In this document: piece after piece, positions 21,915 to 33,269 of the stretch
Position numbering within the stretch: the first letter of the stretch is position 1
How the letters are laid out: every line of letters begins with the position of its first letter
Assembly: GCF_963678635.1 (NCBI RefSeq)
Contig: NC_087064.1
Location: forward strand, 71,113,465-71,177,464
Reading direction: 5' to 3'
Source: Symsagittifera roscoffensis
Lineage: Eukaryota > Xenacoelomorpha > Acoela > Convolutidae
Length of the DNA stretch: 64,000 nucleotides
Made by a program: the position numbers and the translations under genes
The notes under the pieces: generated by a model
Told to the model about the DNA's origin: nothing
The model's input: only the letters and a program-made list of their open reading frames with translations
Database searches by the model: none

Positions 21915-22790
21915 CAAACCATCCTACTTACAAAATCTGGAGCATCACCATTATAAGTTGTATTAAAATAAAAATGTGCGATATAAATACAAAAAGAGTC
22001 ACACAAGTTAGACTTTGAGTTTTCATTGAAACTCCTGTCATCAGTTCTATGACTTGATTGAAATTCTCGTTTATCCTTGGATAAATTTTGCTGTATTAAA
22101 AGAGAGGGAGACTGAGAGGATCTGCAAAGTATAACAAATTTGTTGCAGGCAACCAGAAACTTGTGTATATTTGAGTATTGTGTATGTTCGATCTGTTTTT
22201 GTGTATAAAACTTTCAAAAGTTGTGCCTAACTCGTTACTATAAAATTGGAGATAGAATAAAATTTCTTTGGGTTCGAAGAGAAGAAAACTCATGGCGGTG
22301 GACTCTCGGCCGAAAGGTGGCGTCTCAAAACCCGTCCGGACATTGTACTGAAAGAAGTCCCCAGTTGCTGGTATGGTGATATCCCCCATAGATCGATTTT
22401 GTGTTTTTTGTAAAATAGACTAACTTCTCGGATTTTTGTTTTTCAGTTAATATTGGGGTAAAAACGTCAACTATTAAAGGAATTTAGTGCTCATAATTAA
22501 ATAGAAAAGTGTACAAATGAGTCATTTTAAATCAGTAGTTAATGGGGAAAGCTTGTGAATTAGAAAACCTTTCAAAACATGATCAATACCGTTAGCAAAA
22601 TCAGAAGCATCGCCATTTAATTTGTTATCATAAATCAAATGTGCATTATAAAAACAAAATGAACCGCATATGTTAAAGTTTGAGTCTTGCATGGGAAAAT
22701 TTGTCATCATTTCAGTTACATGATGAAAACTCTCATTCAATTTTTCATATAGATTGGTGTACTGTCAGAGAGGAAGACCGAAGGATCAGC
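21915..22790 (-). repeat. Diverged direct duplication beside the capsid gene
   Basis: Two segments, about 21915-22130 and 22565-22790, share a series of landmarks (aaatcagaagcatc / aaatctggagcatc, catttaatttgtt / cattataagttgt, gagagggagactgagaggatc / gagaggaagaccgaaggatc) about 650 bp apart. On the minus strand the right copy has an open frame with ICGSFCFYNAHL and LNGDASDFAN, and the left copy shows a similar but decayed reading. It lies just downstream of the fossil capsid gene on the same strand and may be a further gene of that element. Function not recognised. Confidence 0.5.
22096..22389 (-). pseudogene. Unrecognised open frame between the duplicated segments
   Basis: A 97-codon minus-strand frame from a true ATG, with TGFETPPFGRESTAMSFL near the middle and higher GC there than around it. 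It overlaps the left duplicated segment at its 3' end. I cannot assign a family. Its position downstream of the fossil capsid gene makes a remnant of the same element possible. Confidence 0.3.
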
Positions 22791-22969
22791 AAGGTATTAA
22801 GATTTTCTACTGTTGCATATCACAACCTAATGTTCCCACGGAGAATCTGATTTTGAATTGTGTACGATTTAAAGATTTTGCTTGGGATGTGATATGGAAA
22901 ATTGCCGGCTGAAACATATGTTTCAGATATTTACAATTCTGAACGAGATCCTGCAACTGGATTTCATCC

Positions 22970-24112
22970 ATTTTCAGACTGACGAAAATGGAAGGACGTT
23001 CTTTGTAACTTTGCTGTCAGATGTAATAATTACATTCGATATGCGTATACCCCAAACAAAACTTTCCAGGTTTGGTGTCAAAGAGTTTGAGAATTGGAGA
23101 TCAAGCGAAACTGAGCAGTTAGTAAAATCTGGATGCAAAAAGTCATGAGCTACCTGCTGCATGCTCGTCAGATCGAAACATATATTAAAGTGCTGCTGGT
23201 AGTTATCCAGAGTGATTCCCAGCCCGCAGTGTAGCAAACCCAGTGCTGATAGTGTAAGGAAGAAGAGACGTTTATGATCTTGTCTTGTGTAGTAATTGGC
23301 GTACTAGCGTTGGTCAAGCCGTTCCGTCTCAAAGTAATCTGTTCCAATCCAATTTTTCGATAATGAAAAGTATTGCTCGGTTTACCCCAAGAAATGCGTT
23401 ATTGATGTTCATTGCTATTAAAATCTGTCTGCCGGTTCACGAGCAAAAATAACTTTCTGTTGTCAGCTGCGCTGGAGAGCTGTTGCAAGGAATGTTTTGG
23501 TAAATTCTTCTTGATATGGGTAGTTTGCAGGAATTTTGATCAACGTTGATTGAATGGCAGAGAGCACATGGTCGGTCACAGTCCTTTTTCTAACATATAG
23601 GTTCGTTTCGAGTTCTTGAAGCTTGTAATGCTTCGCAGCATCTTCAGAGATGATGAGAAAGTCTTCTAGAGAGCGTCTGTAGGAATCTCTGAGTCTTTGG
23701 CTCCTTTGCTGTTAGAAAACTCTGTTGCAATAAAGTTTTTATGCGCAAAATTACTCTTAGCAATTGAGACTTTTAGTCCATTAGCAGAAAGGATACAGTA
23801 AGAGATAAAAGAAAACAAGGAGTTGTTTACGAGGAACGGTGAATCAGACACAGTAGGATCAGTGTTGTCGTATCTCAAATCAGCTCCAATTGCTTGCGTT
23901 ACTTTGCATCATATTTCCAAATAGATTTTTTGACGGTCAGCAAAATTGTTACGGTCACCGGTGATTTCAAACTCAAGCATTGGACCATAAGGTGAACAGA
24001 TAGGTCTAACTTTTTGATCGATAGCATTCACAAAAGTAATCAAAAGAGGTTGCTTTTCAAACAAATCCAGAGAGCTATGGGTAGCTTCATTGTGTAACAA
24101 AATAGCGATCAT
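22970..24112 (-). pseudogene. Double-jelly-roll major capsid protein (fossil)
   Basis: Three stretches carry family-like content: near the start PYGPMLEFEITGDRNNFADR and QKIYLEI; in the first jelly roll SPFLVNNSLFSFISYC with SNFAHKNFIATEFSNSKGA; and near the end FDLTSMQQVAHDFLHPDF with NCSVSLDLQFSNSL. The segment with paired Asn before LxSLF, followed by an aromatic N..AHK.FI.NEF..SKGA run, is typical of the capsid proteins of F54H12.2-type Polintons. Total span about 1.1 kb, shorter than a whole gene. Not functional. Confidence 0.65.
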
Positions 24113-24360
24113 TCGTTTTTATTGAGAAAAAATCTGCTCGATTTCTCGCTGGTCTGCTTTTTCTTTGAATGATTGTTTGTCTTTTTCGAGCTCCTACTGA
24201 TCTTCTTCTTCGTAATCCAATAATTGGTGTCTTTCGCCGACGTCTACCACCACAAAGTTCTTTTCTTGCAATTTTTGTGACAGTGTTTTTCAAGGCTTGT
24301 TTAGGAAACTTCTTTTTCCTTGCGACATCAATCAGTTCTGGAGCTGCACTCATCAAAAAT
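24087..24360 (-). pseudogene. Small basic capsid-associated protein (fossil)
   Basis: The frame reads KKKFPKQALKNTVTKIARKE, then a strongly Arg/Lys-rich run (GGRRRRKTPIIGLRRRRSV), and ends near NRADFF. In Polinton-type elements a short cationic protein of this kind commonly sits directly in front of the major capsid gene and is thought to bind DNA in the particle. Here it overlaps the start of the capsid fragment. Confidence 0.5.
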
Positions 24361-24539
24361 TCTCTTCCGAATTTTTTGCAGCCAGTAGAAAAACCCTTTG
24401 TTCAAACGTTATAGCATCATGACCAATACCAGCAGCCAAAGCGCCAAATCTGCTGCCGCGTTGTCGGTAGTGTCCAGAGAAATGAGGAAATGAAACTTGC
24501 TGTACATAAAGCTGTTCAATTGTTTTTCAATCGAAGCAC

Positions 24540-25340
24540 CTGATATTTAGAGTCAACACAACTCTACCAGTTCCTACAAAGGGCAGCATTCTTCCACTTT
24601 CTGTCCGCAACTGTACCGATATTGATTGTACAGATAAAGTGAATATTTTTTTGAAATCTAAATTAGTGAAGTTTTTTTCGGATTATTAGGTTCAATGCTG
24701 CAGGCACTACCGTTTTTGATGCGTCTATTTGAATCAAGTACGAGTAACGATGGGGCCTTTGCATCTCCAACAGTTCGGTATTGAATAATGTCAATTTAGA
24801 CAAAAGTTAGACTTGTTCCACTGGATAAATCATAGGGTAAATGAGATTCGTACAGTTCGTTTCCCTCATAAGATGCATCGAAGGAGGGTATAATATTGTA
24901 ACCAACGTTTTGCATTGTAGCCTACAGAATGGGTATTTGAGGGCTGCCATTTCAATCATTCAAATATTCAAGCTATTCATGATTTCTTGAGAACTTGCAT
25001 CGAAAAGAATTTTGTCTTTGAGTTTTAATTTTATCTCATTGATCATATGTTCTAGAAAAGTGTAGTCACCTGACTTGATAAAAAATTTCTTGCCATCTTT
25101 CAAGTCTGGAAATTGTATTCCGATTGCCAGCGTTGGATTAACTGGCTACTACTTCGGATGCTCTGAAAAACGGTAATTCTTTATCAGTAACATTGTTTAG
25201 TTTCGTTGGGAAAATTAATTCTGAGAAAGCAACTCTCCAATCTACATCTAAAGCTATTTCCTCTTTACAACAGCTTCTAAAATTTGGCCACAGTGTTGTC
25301 TGGGAAATAATTCATTGATGTTGTTGATATCAAATGTACA
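24540..25340 (-). pseudogene. Penton-like minor capsid protein (fossil)
   Basis: Separate minus-strand stretches resemble the minor capsid (penton base-like) proteins of Polinton/adintovirus-type elements. An early part near 25.2 kb reads WRVAFSELIFPTKLNNV, a middle part near 25.05 kb reads IKSGDYTFLEHMINEIK, and a last part near 24.6 kb reads SGRMLPFVGTGRVVLTL just before a stop. The order and spacing fit one single-jelly-roll protein of about 260 residues. It lies between integrase and capsid genes, as in related elements. Identified from memory of the family pattern, not from a search. Confidence 0.6.
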
Positions 25341-25349
25341 TTGAACTAA

Positions 25350-26460
25350 TCATTGCCCATCTTTGTCTAAATGTGCTTTGTTTCCAATCAAATCAAGTTT
25401 TTTTTTTTCAAAAAAGTTTCCGTTGATTTCTTCCTTCTCTGCATCAATGAGATTGTATGTTGGAGGGTTTACTTTAGCAATGGCAACTATTTCAAATATT
25501 TCGTCTGTAAAAATCAGCTTACAACCTTCTCTGAAACGCAAGTCGGTTTTTGCAATTATCGATACTAAAACAGGCACATGCTTTCGTGTGGCCATTGTTG
25601 GAGCTAATTTTGTTACCCTTGTCACACGAGAGTTGATTGTCTGAACAAAACTCTGTGGTTTTTCAATATAACAGTTTGTCCATTCAAACTTCAAGTACTC
25701 ATCGATTATATTTTTGATCAATCTAATGTTCCGTTCGGCAAACGCTAATTTTTTTTCACTGTGAGTGTTGTGTTTGACAATTTCTCGTTCAGTACATAAT
25801 TTTTCGAATTCTCCTTGAAACTCTGTGCCTTTGTCAGTCCAAATTTTTTTTGGTTGTTTTGGTTTGATCTTTTTTCTGAGAGCTTCGGCTGTTCCTTCAG
25901 CATATTTGGTCTTCAGAGGTTCCACTCGTAAGTAGCGAGATAGACAATCAACAGCAACTCTTAAATATTGTACCCCTCGATTATACTTGGCCAATTTATC
26001 CACATATGCCAAGTAGAGACCAAATTTCGTTGATATCTTTAACGATCACTTTCAGGCGACAATATTTTTTTATGAAACAATGCATACTTTGTATGTGATG
26101 ATTGAGATCGCAGAAATCTTTTAACTTTTTTGGTGAGAGTTGACTAGCATTTGTTAAATTTCTCACGCTACCAAATGCAGCTGAACCTTTCGAACAGAGC
26201 AATTTGACTTTCTTTTTTTCACTAATAGTAATTCTATTCTTTTGTTGAAGTCGAAAACGATATTTTACTGCTTTCGTAGTTTTTATCGTCGTCGTCGTCT
26301 TTGGTGGAAGAAAATTGTTTTTTTTCTGGGTTTTTCTTTTGTCATATTGCTTGTTTCTGGGTTTGAGAGTTGTCAATCGAGTCTTCGTTGAAGAGCCTTT
26401 TGATCTTTTTGGTTCCTCAGATGACGGTTTGTCTGCAAAAAAGGAAGAAGTTGAGGGATG
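25350..26460 (-). pseudogene. Polinton-type integrase (fossil)
   Basis: The N-terminal side has a basic, low-complexity tail and then GSVRNLTNASQLSPKKLKDF, a characteristic lead-in of this integrase family. The catalytic part shows VAVDCLSRYLRVEPLKTKY, KIWTDKGTEFQGEF and KLAFAERNIRLIKNIIDEYL, which hold the expected Asp, Asp and Glu of the DDE core. NSRVTRVTKLAPTMATRKHV and the C-terminal FTDEIFEIVAIAKVNPPTY correspond to the chromo/SH3-like end. This is the strongest family match in the element. Confidence 0.85.
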
Positions 26461-26547
26461 AGCTACTTCGCTCTTAAGCGAGCGGAGAATCTGTTTGGCG
26501 TAAGTGTTGGACACTAAAATGGGATCATTATCCAGTTCTTTCAAAAA

Positions 26548-27463
26548 TTATGTTTTAAACACACTCTCAAATTTCTTTGTATTTTGCTGCGTATCATTCA
26601 AAAAAGCTTCAATTTTAACGTGTGTTGGCTTTCCTTGCCTTAAAACAAATCTCTCAATGACTAAATTCAAGCATGCAAATCTAAATAACTTTTTCAGCAA
26701 AATTTTTGCCCTTTCAACTTTATTAGCTTCCAATTGTTTTTGAATGAATTCCATAACCTTTCGAAACACATTAGCAGTTTTTCCATTAGTTTTTTATCTT
26801 CTTTTTCTCATAGCTTTGAAGTTGTTTGCTGCAGAGAATTGTCTGATTCATCATTTTTTTCTGCTTCATCTTCACCATCTCTACTTAAACTAATATGAGC
26901 AGATAATTTTATTTTTTGAAGATTTGGCACAAAATTTTTAGGGATTAAAGAAATTGTAGTTGTTGCGTTTATTGGTGGTGGTGGATAGACGCGGCTGACA
27001 TTTCGTTCTCGAAACTGTTGTAAATAATTGAGCTGAGATGATTTCTCATAGATTGATGGAATAAGAAGGACTTATTGTTTTACAGTTTTTTCATCAGGAG
27101 CACATGTCTTGCGAGGAATGAAGATAAATTCCTCAGCATAGCTGCTTTCGTTTTAGTTTTTAAATTAAATGTAACACAACTTTTCGATTGATTTAAGCAG
27201 GGAATTTTTTTTGTAATTTTATAAAACGGTAATTTCTCACTCTCGAGGAAAATTTTATTAGCTGGAACATGCCCAAGAAAGACATCGCAATTATATCTAA
27301 CAAAGTTTGAGTCAACTGTTGTCAAACTTGTTCTACAAAGCTGACTATCGATCATTTGCTTCAAAATACATAATTTTTCTCTTTCATTTTCAAGAGACGT
27401 TATGGCTGCTTTGGACGATGGTAAGAAGAAAAAGTTTGACGACGGTGGAACTATTTTTGACAA
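26548..27463 (-). pseudogene. Unrecognised leader region of the Polinton-type fossil
   Basis: Two minus-strand frames (27080-27463, 127 codons; 26548-26769, 73 codons) precede the integrase on the same strand. The first has a Lys-rich start and RYNCDVFLGHVPANKIFLES; the second is short and Lys/Phe-rich. Neither shows a domain I recognise. Position suggests a gene of the same element or the integrase's own N-terminal extension. Confidence 0.35.
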
Positions 27464-28004
27464 AAAACGAAGGCATTTTGAAGTTTTGGTATCTTAGTCT
27501 AACAGCAAATGACCAAACTCTTCATTCGTTGCCAACTGATACGCACAAAAAAGGAATTTAGCTGTGTTTAAATTGTCTGCCTAAATTATCAATTTGCTGA
27601 ATGTCTCGAGGTCATTTGAACAAAATTAAATGAGTTGTATTCAAATCTATTGTACATGATTGCTTACTTTGCTGAAATGAATTGTGCTTGACATGAATAA
27701 CATTAGACAACAATTTCGCAGGTATCATTAAACACAATCAGGTAATCCCGTAATTTATTAACAATTTCAAAGCTGGATAATTGTATAAAACCAATATCAA
27801 ATTTGCGTTGAGAAACAAGGGAACGATATTTGGGTTGATCATGAAGATTTAAAAAAATATCTTATTATACGATGGATAGAAAGATAGAAAAATTAAGTCT
27901 GTCTTGCCGGATCCTGATAGACCTGAAATGGACATGAACAGACGATCTTTTGTTGAAATGATCTTACCAAATCGTTATCAAATCTTATCGAATCAATTAT
28001 CTGA

Positions 28005-28331
28005 TTACAACTTGGGTTTTGATAACATGTAACCGACTGTACTGGACAGAAGCGAAAGCCAAACGGCAGTCTCGTCATAACTTAGATTGTAAAAAGACCA
28101 TTTGGAAATAGATAAACATAGCAAAATGAAAATAAAAAAGACTTGTGTGAAAAAAAAAACAACTTCTGCAGACTGAAGGGAAACAAAGATGGAAAAATTC
28201 CAAGATCTGTTTCCGTCAGATAAAGGCTGTTCGATACCACCAATGTCTACAAAGTTGCAATCATTGTTCTCGACAGTGGTTACTTCAGTTTCCATGTTTA
28301 TTGGAAGACTTTTTTCGCTTATTTGTATCAA
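28005..28331 (-). pseudogene. One-helix membrane protein of the accessory unit, copy 1
   Basis: A 108-codon frame: an acidic N-terminal part with FVDIGGIEQPLSDGNRSW, a single long hydrophobic segment (EVVFFFTQVFFIFILLCLSI) that should span a membrane, then AVWLSLLSSTVGYML near the end. The copy at 32943-33269 differs at about six of 108 residues, which suggests recent duplication. Family not recognised. A membrane protein next to capsid genes is a common feature of virus-like elements, but that link is inference. The plus-strand frame opposite it (28189-28596) is its shadow. Confidence 0.4.
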
Positions 28332-28989
28332 GTTTGATCGTTACAACAGCATACCAATCGCCTTTTTCTCTCTGACCTATTGCCATTTGGTTTGTAATTT
28401 ATTATTTTTACATTGCTATGGTTTTGTCTGTCTATGTATCCTAACACTTTTTTCTACGTTTTCGGTTCTGATTTCGTCTAATAACTCTTTAGGTAAATTT
28501 TCTTCTGTTAAGTTCACTTTTTGTGTGTTTTCTTTTGGCGCAAACACTTTTTTTAAAAAAAATTTGAATTTTCAAACACGACATGGTATCAAATAGTAAT
28601 CACACAAGATCAAATAAAAATGAAGACAATCAAAAAAAAAATTTTAAATCACAAAGCTTAGTATATGTGTGTTTCTTTATGTCGGTTCAACGGGCAAATC
28701 AATTCCCCGTTCAATAAAGAAGAATTCATATTTTGTGAACTCGTCATGCTTACAATTAGATTTGAATTTTACCGCAACATGAGCAGGAACTCTGATAGTG
28801 TCTTGAACTAAATGTATTTCTTTAACTTTATCAGTTTTGACTAATTCTTTCAATTCTACTGGAAATTGTTGGTCATGCAAATGAGTTTGTCTTCTCTATC
28901 CCAGTTGAGGTTGCAGCACTTCCAGGTTGAGATTGAACAACTAAAATGACTGTCGAAACTCCTGGAGTCTGGACAATGTACATGTGAAA

Positions 28990-29730
28990 TTAGTCAAGAA
29001 CTGTAAACAATTTCCATAAATTATCAATTTCGATATCGTTCAGTGTAATTTGCTCAAGTTTTTGCAGGATAGGTTTTCCTCGACAACCTAATAAGCCTGT
29101 CCGCGTAAAAGTCATTTCAATTCTTGTTGTTAAATTCTTTTCAGGATTCTTATTGGTCGTCGAAGTGTAAGCCACCAAAATTGGAGATAAGGTTGCTTGC
29201 ATCATTGGACAGTTTTTTTTTTCAATTGAAAAAATTATGATTTTTCTACAGGTACAAAGTTTTATTAATTGATGAGATTGTCGTTTGCAAATAAGATTTT
29301 CTCGGCCCAATAAGTGTTCAATCTTTGGGCTGCTAATATCTTCCAAGATGCTCACGGGTAATTTCAAGTATTCAGCTAACAAAACAGATTTTTGTATACC
29401 TCTAGCAAAAAATTGGGAGTTTGGGTTCCTCAAAGAAATGCTGTCACAAATTTGATCTAGATAAGAGTAAGGGTATTCACCTTCGTGACAACGAACCCCG
29501 TGCAGAAATTTAGATATCCAATTCAAAACTTTTTTCTCTTCCTTCGATAACGTATTGAATGGGACTGAGGGAAGAAAATGAATTGTATCAATTTTAGTAT
29601 CAAAGCAAACAGAAATTTCCTTGATTATGAAAGGTTTCTTGCCGCAGTTAAATCCTTCAATATCTAAAATGATCGGACGGTTAAAAAACAGTTTTCTGGT
29701 TTTCTTTCTATGGGTTAACATGACTTGCAC
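28990..29730 (-). pseudogene. DEDD-exonuclease-like protein of the accessory unit, copy 1
   Basis: A 246-codon frame with ILDIEGFNCGKKPFIIKEIS near the start. D-I-E there fits exonuclease motif I of the DnaQ/DEDD fold, and FIIKE follows at the spacing I remember for uncharacterised proteins common in arthropod and cnidarian genomes. Further blocks are FLHGVRCHEGEYPYSYL, FFARGIQKSVLLAEYL and SILEDISSPKIEHL. In those proteins a Cys/His cluster follows, and here there are Cys residues at CKRQSH and CTCR. Function is inferred from the fold only. It is the longest frame of the unit and the best target for a profile search. Confidence 0.45.
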
Positions 29731-32700
29731 TCAATATTCCAACAAGTGAAACAATTTTGGTTTGAAAGCTTCAAGACATAAGCAGAACTCAATACCTGTC
29801 ACGCGACCAGATAACAACTTTCTATCAAACAAGGCAAAATATGTGTACCCAGGCCCGGTTTTGTTTTTTCTTACAATATTCCAGCTGCGTCATGCAAGAT
29901 GTTGTCGAAGAAATTTGAATTGTTTTCAGCGTTTGTCGGTCGATGAATTGTCTATTTCAATCAAAACAACATACGATCTGTTTGTTAAAACAAAATCTAA
30001 ATTAATATCGGCCCTCAGAATCCAAATACAAACAAGAGGCTAAAAAATTTTGAAATACTTAGTTTTTAAGTCGTTAAAACTCTTATGAATAAATTTCATA
30101 TCAAAAATTGAAATCAATTTTACCGAATTTAGCGTAACAAAAAAGGTGATATGAAAAATATCAATTAAAATTTACCTTTCTCTTCAACAAAAAATTTAGC
30201 AAACAAAACATCATTTTCTACATCAAGTTTTCCATATCCACTTGTCAATGTGTCCATTATTTTACAAAAAGCGGCAGAGTGTGGCCTATTAATTTAAGTT
30301 TCAAATCTTCTCAATGTTTCTGTATTCATCTCATCTCTTTGAACATGTCTGCTTTCCGTGTGTTTCTTTGAAACTGTAGTCGAAGTTCTTGCGGATTTGT
30401 TTGACGTCGATGATGGAGCTCGTGTAACTGTATTAACATTTTGTTTCTGTCCCCCAACTGCAGGAGTTTTTTTGCTGGCATTTTGGTTTGTTGAAGAAGT
30501 TTGTTCGTTAGTTGATGTTGTAGAAAGCAAGTAAAATTTCGGTAAAAATTGCAGTGAAATCTAACAAGTCGAGATTGGTTGCAACAGGTTGTGATGATTA
30601 AGTGAGAGCTAGCTTAATATTATCAAATATATCACCGTTTTCTTTGACATTTTTAGCAGGAGAAACTAAATATTTGAAGCAGATGAAAATGAAAGGAACA
30701 CCGAAACATTTTTGGGAAGGAAAAAATTGGTCCGACTGTTCCTCTGAATCTACCTGAATCAATAAACGGAAATGGGTTTTTTTTTCATTGTCAAATGAAA
30801 AAAGGCAACACTCAGATTTGAATTGGCTTCCCAAAGCATATTTTTTGCAATCAGATAAAATAGGAGTTTTTTTGGCAATAAAAAATTTGAAATTTGGTTG
30901 AAACTTTTTGAATTAATCAGTAACACAGTTTTTAATGTTGTTTCCGGCATCTTGTCAGTAAATTTTAACTCGTGTTTTAACTATTTTTTGTATCAGCAAA
31001 ATTGAGGTTTCCTGGCACGTTTACCCTTAGACTGTGGGTTGCCTTTGCTTTCAACAGTATCAGATATTTCACTAGTTTGCACTCGGATTATTTTTCGCGA
31101 TTTCAGTATTTTTGAAAACTTTTCGCTGGTTGAGGAAAGTCTTTGTTCGCATTGGAATTCAGCGTCTTCAGTTGTCTTTTTGAAAACTTTCAAGAATAAA
31201 TATCTACCATTTTGGTCATATGTTTTCAATGTAGCAGGCATTAATCTTTTACTGTTTTCCGAAATATCGAAATGGCAATCGCTAAATTTTTTATCAGCAG
31301 ATGCTTTGGTATTTGTTTTCATTTTATTCATTAGAACGAGTCAAAGTTCAAAACAACTTCATATCAAAATTGAACAGTATGAAATTGTTTAAATTGATTG
31401 TATATATTTGCAAAAAAGAAAGCGATGTACCTATTTTAACAAAAGCAAACGTGTATTTTATATCGCAAACGTATTCGATTGCAATTTGGCTCAAGTGGAT
31501 TAGTGTTTTGAGCATGTGGAACTGATAAAAAATGTAATGGCCGTCAAAGGTCACAATGTTTAAAAGTAGTGTTTCAAACTAGCCAATTGTTTAAGCAAAT
31601 TAGATACATGTAGAATACCAAGCAAGGCATCATAAACGTTTTATTTACCCTCCCTTTATATACTGATAAAAAAATTCATGGGAGGTCTCAATTTTTCTTA
31701 TTTTAGAAGACCGAACCTATTTTAATCTCTTGAAGAGATTTCAAAATTCATTTCATTTTCTATTCTTTTCGCATTAGTTTGTTACTTTCATCTGAAATTT
31801 CCTTCAAATTGCCGTGCTATATAATTGCCGGATTGTCTTATCATGAAAGAAGAAATTTTTATGGAACCGCTCATGGTAACTTTGTAATAAACGAAGAGTT
31901 TTTATTTATTTTTGATGAGTGAACTTATACAAACCACATCATGATACACAAAAAAATACCATTTATGCAGTAAACTTTCCTTGAAGATGTCAAAGGAAGA
32001 CGATGAACTGAATATGATATATTGGAGTTTTCTTACAAATTCTGGAAAGTATACCTATCCTGACGAACCTCTTGCTGTTCAAGTTTATTTTTCATTTTTA
32101 ACAAAATCAGTAAAAAAAAATTTTGTATAAATACGTTTGTGATGTTACTCCTATAAATGAAAATCAATTACAATACTATAGCGAAACTGAATTTCTTGAC
32201 CGTTTTTGGGGAATGCAGCAGATTGAGTTTTAAGCATTAGTTATCCTCGAAAGCTGATACTTCTCAAGCAGTGTCACCATGGCTCGATGAACCAGGTTGC
32301 TCAACTCCAACACGCACCCATGTAGCAACTGTGAGTTTTCATATGGAAAATTTGACTCCTTCATTATGTCTAACGCCAAAGAAAAAGTGAAAGCTAACAA
32401 CACTAAAATCAGTGCAGGACTATTTGGATCTTATTTATCTTCGAAAATGAGATTGAGACTGATTGATTTTCATTTTTCGAATTTGAAACTGAGAGTGAGT
32501 GTTAAGAGCTTTCATTTGGTTTTTTTGTGTATAAATAAAACGTCTTAATTAAAATTCTCTGCCTCTTAGTGCTTCAATTATCAGTTGTATTCAAATCTAT
32601 TGTACGTGATTGCTTACTTTGCTGAAATAAATTGTGCTTGACGAATAACATTTAAAAAAAAATTGGCAGGTATCATTAAACACAATCAAGTAATCCCGTA

Positions 32701-32942
32701 ATTCATTAACAATTTCAAAGCTGGATAATTGTATAAATTCAATATCAAGTTTGCGTTGAGAAACAAGGGAACGATATTTGGGTTGATCACGAAGATTTTA
32801 AAAAAATATCTTATTATACGGTGGATAGAAAGATAGAAAAATTAAGTCTGTCTTGCCGGATCCTGATAGACCTGAAATGGACAGGAACAGACAATCTTTT
32901 GTTACCAAATCGTTATCAAATCTTATCGAATCAATTATCTGA

Positions 32943-33269
32943 TTACAAGTTGGGTTTTAATAACATGTAACCGGCTGTACTGGACAGAAGCGAAAGCCAA
33001 ACGGCAGTCTCGTCACAACTTAGATTGTAAAAAGACCATTTGGAAATAGATAAACATAGCAAAATGAAAATAAAAAAGACTTGTGTGAAAAAAAAAACAA
33101 CTTCTGCAGACTGAAGGGAAACAAAGATGGAAAATTTCCAAGATCTGTTTCCGTCAGATAAAGGCTGTTCGATACCACCAATGTCTACAAAGTTGCAATC
33201 ATTGTTCTCGACAGTGGTTACTTCAGTTTCCATGTTTACTGGAAGACTTTTTTCGCTTATTTGTATCAA
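32943..33269 (-). pseudogene. One-helix membrane protein of the accessory unit, copy 2
   Basis: Equivalent of 28005-28331, same length, open throughout. The hydrophobic segment and the AVWLSLLSST block are unchanged. Retention of the same frame in both copies is the best hint that this was a real protein. Confidence 0.4.

Larger units (their letters stand above)
22900..27470 (-). mobile_element. Polinton/Maverick-type virus-like element fossil (capsid-integrase half)
   Basis: On the minus strand, in reading order, lie an unrecognised leader piece (26.5-27.5 kb), an integrase (25.35-26.5 kb), a penton-like minor capsid protein (24.54-25.34 kb), a small Arg/Lys-rich protein (24.09-24.36 kb) and a major capsid protein (22.97-24.11 kb). 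This gene set is that of Polintons/adintovirus-like elements, and resembles the type known from the neighbouring C. elegans genes F54H12.2 and F54H12.3. Each gene has breaks, several in all, and no family B DNA polymerase or terminal inverted repeat was found. It is a fossil. The doubled unit at 27.6-37.2 kb may belong to it. Confidence 0.75.
27628..32580 (-). repeat. Tandem accessory unit, copy 1
   Basis: A unit of about 4.95 kb immediately followed by a second copy in the same orientation (32584-37222). The boundary word is gttgtattcaaatctattgt at both starts, and both end near cgtcttaattaaaattctct. Minus-strand frames occupy most of it: a basic protein (30993-31331), two short frames (30598-30950), a Ser/Thr/Gln-rich frame (30294-30530), an exonuclease-like protein (28990-29730), a short frame (28677-28880) and a membrane protein (28005-28331). 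The two copies look well above 90% identical by eye. It adjoins the Polinton-type fossil head-to-tail, so it may be that element's other half; no polymerase is recognisable in it. Confidence 0.85.

Noticed and set aside
28189-28596. 135-codon plus-strand frame and its partner at 33127-33420
   Set aside because: They lie antisense to the minus-strand one-helix protein, and their conservation is explained by the tandem duplication.
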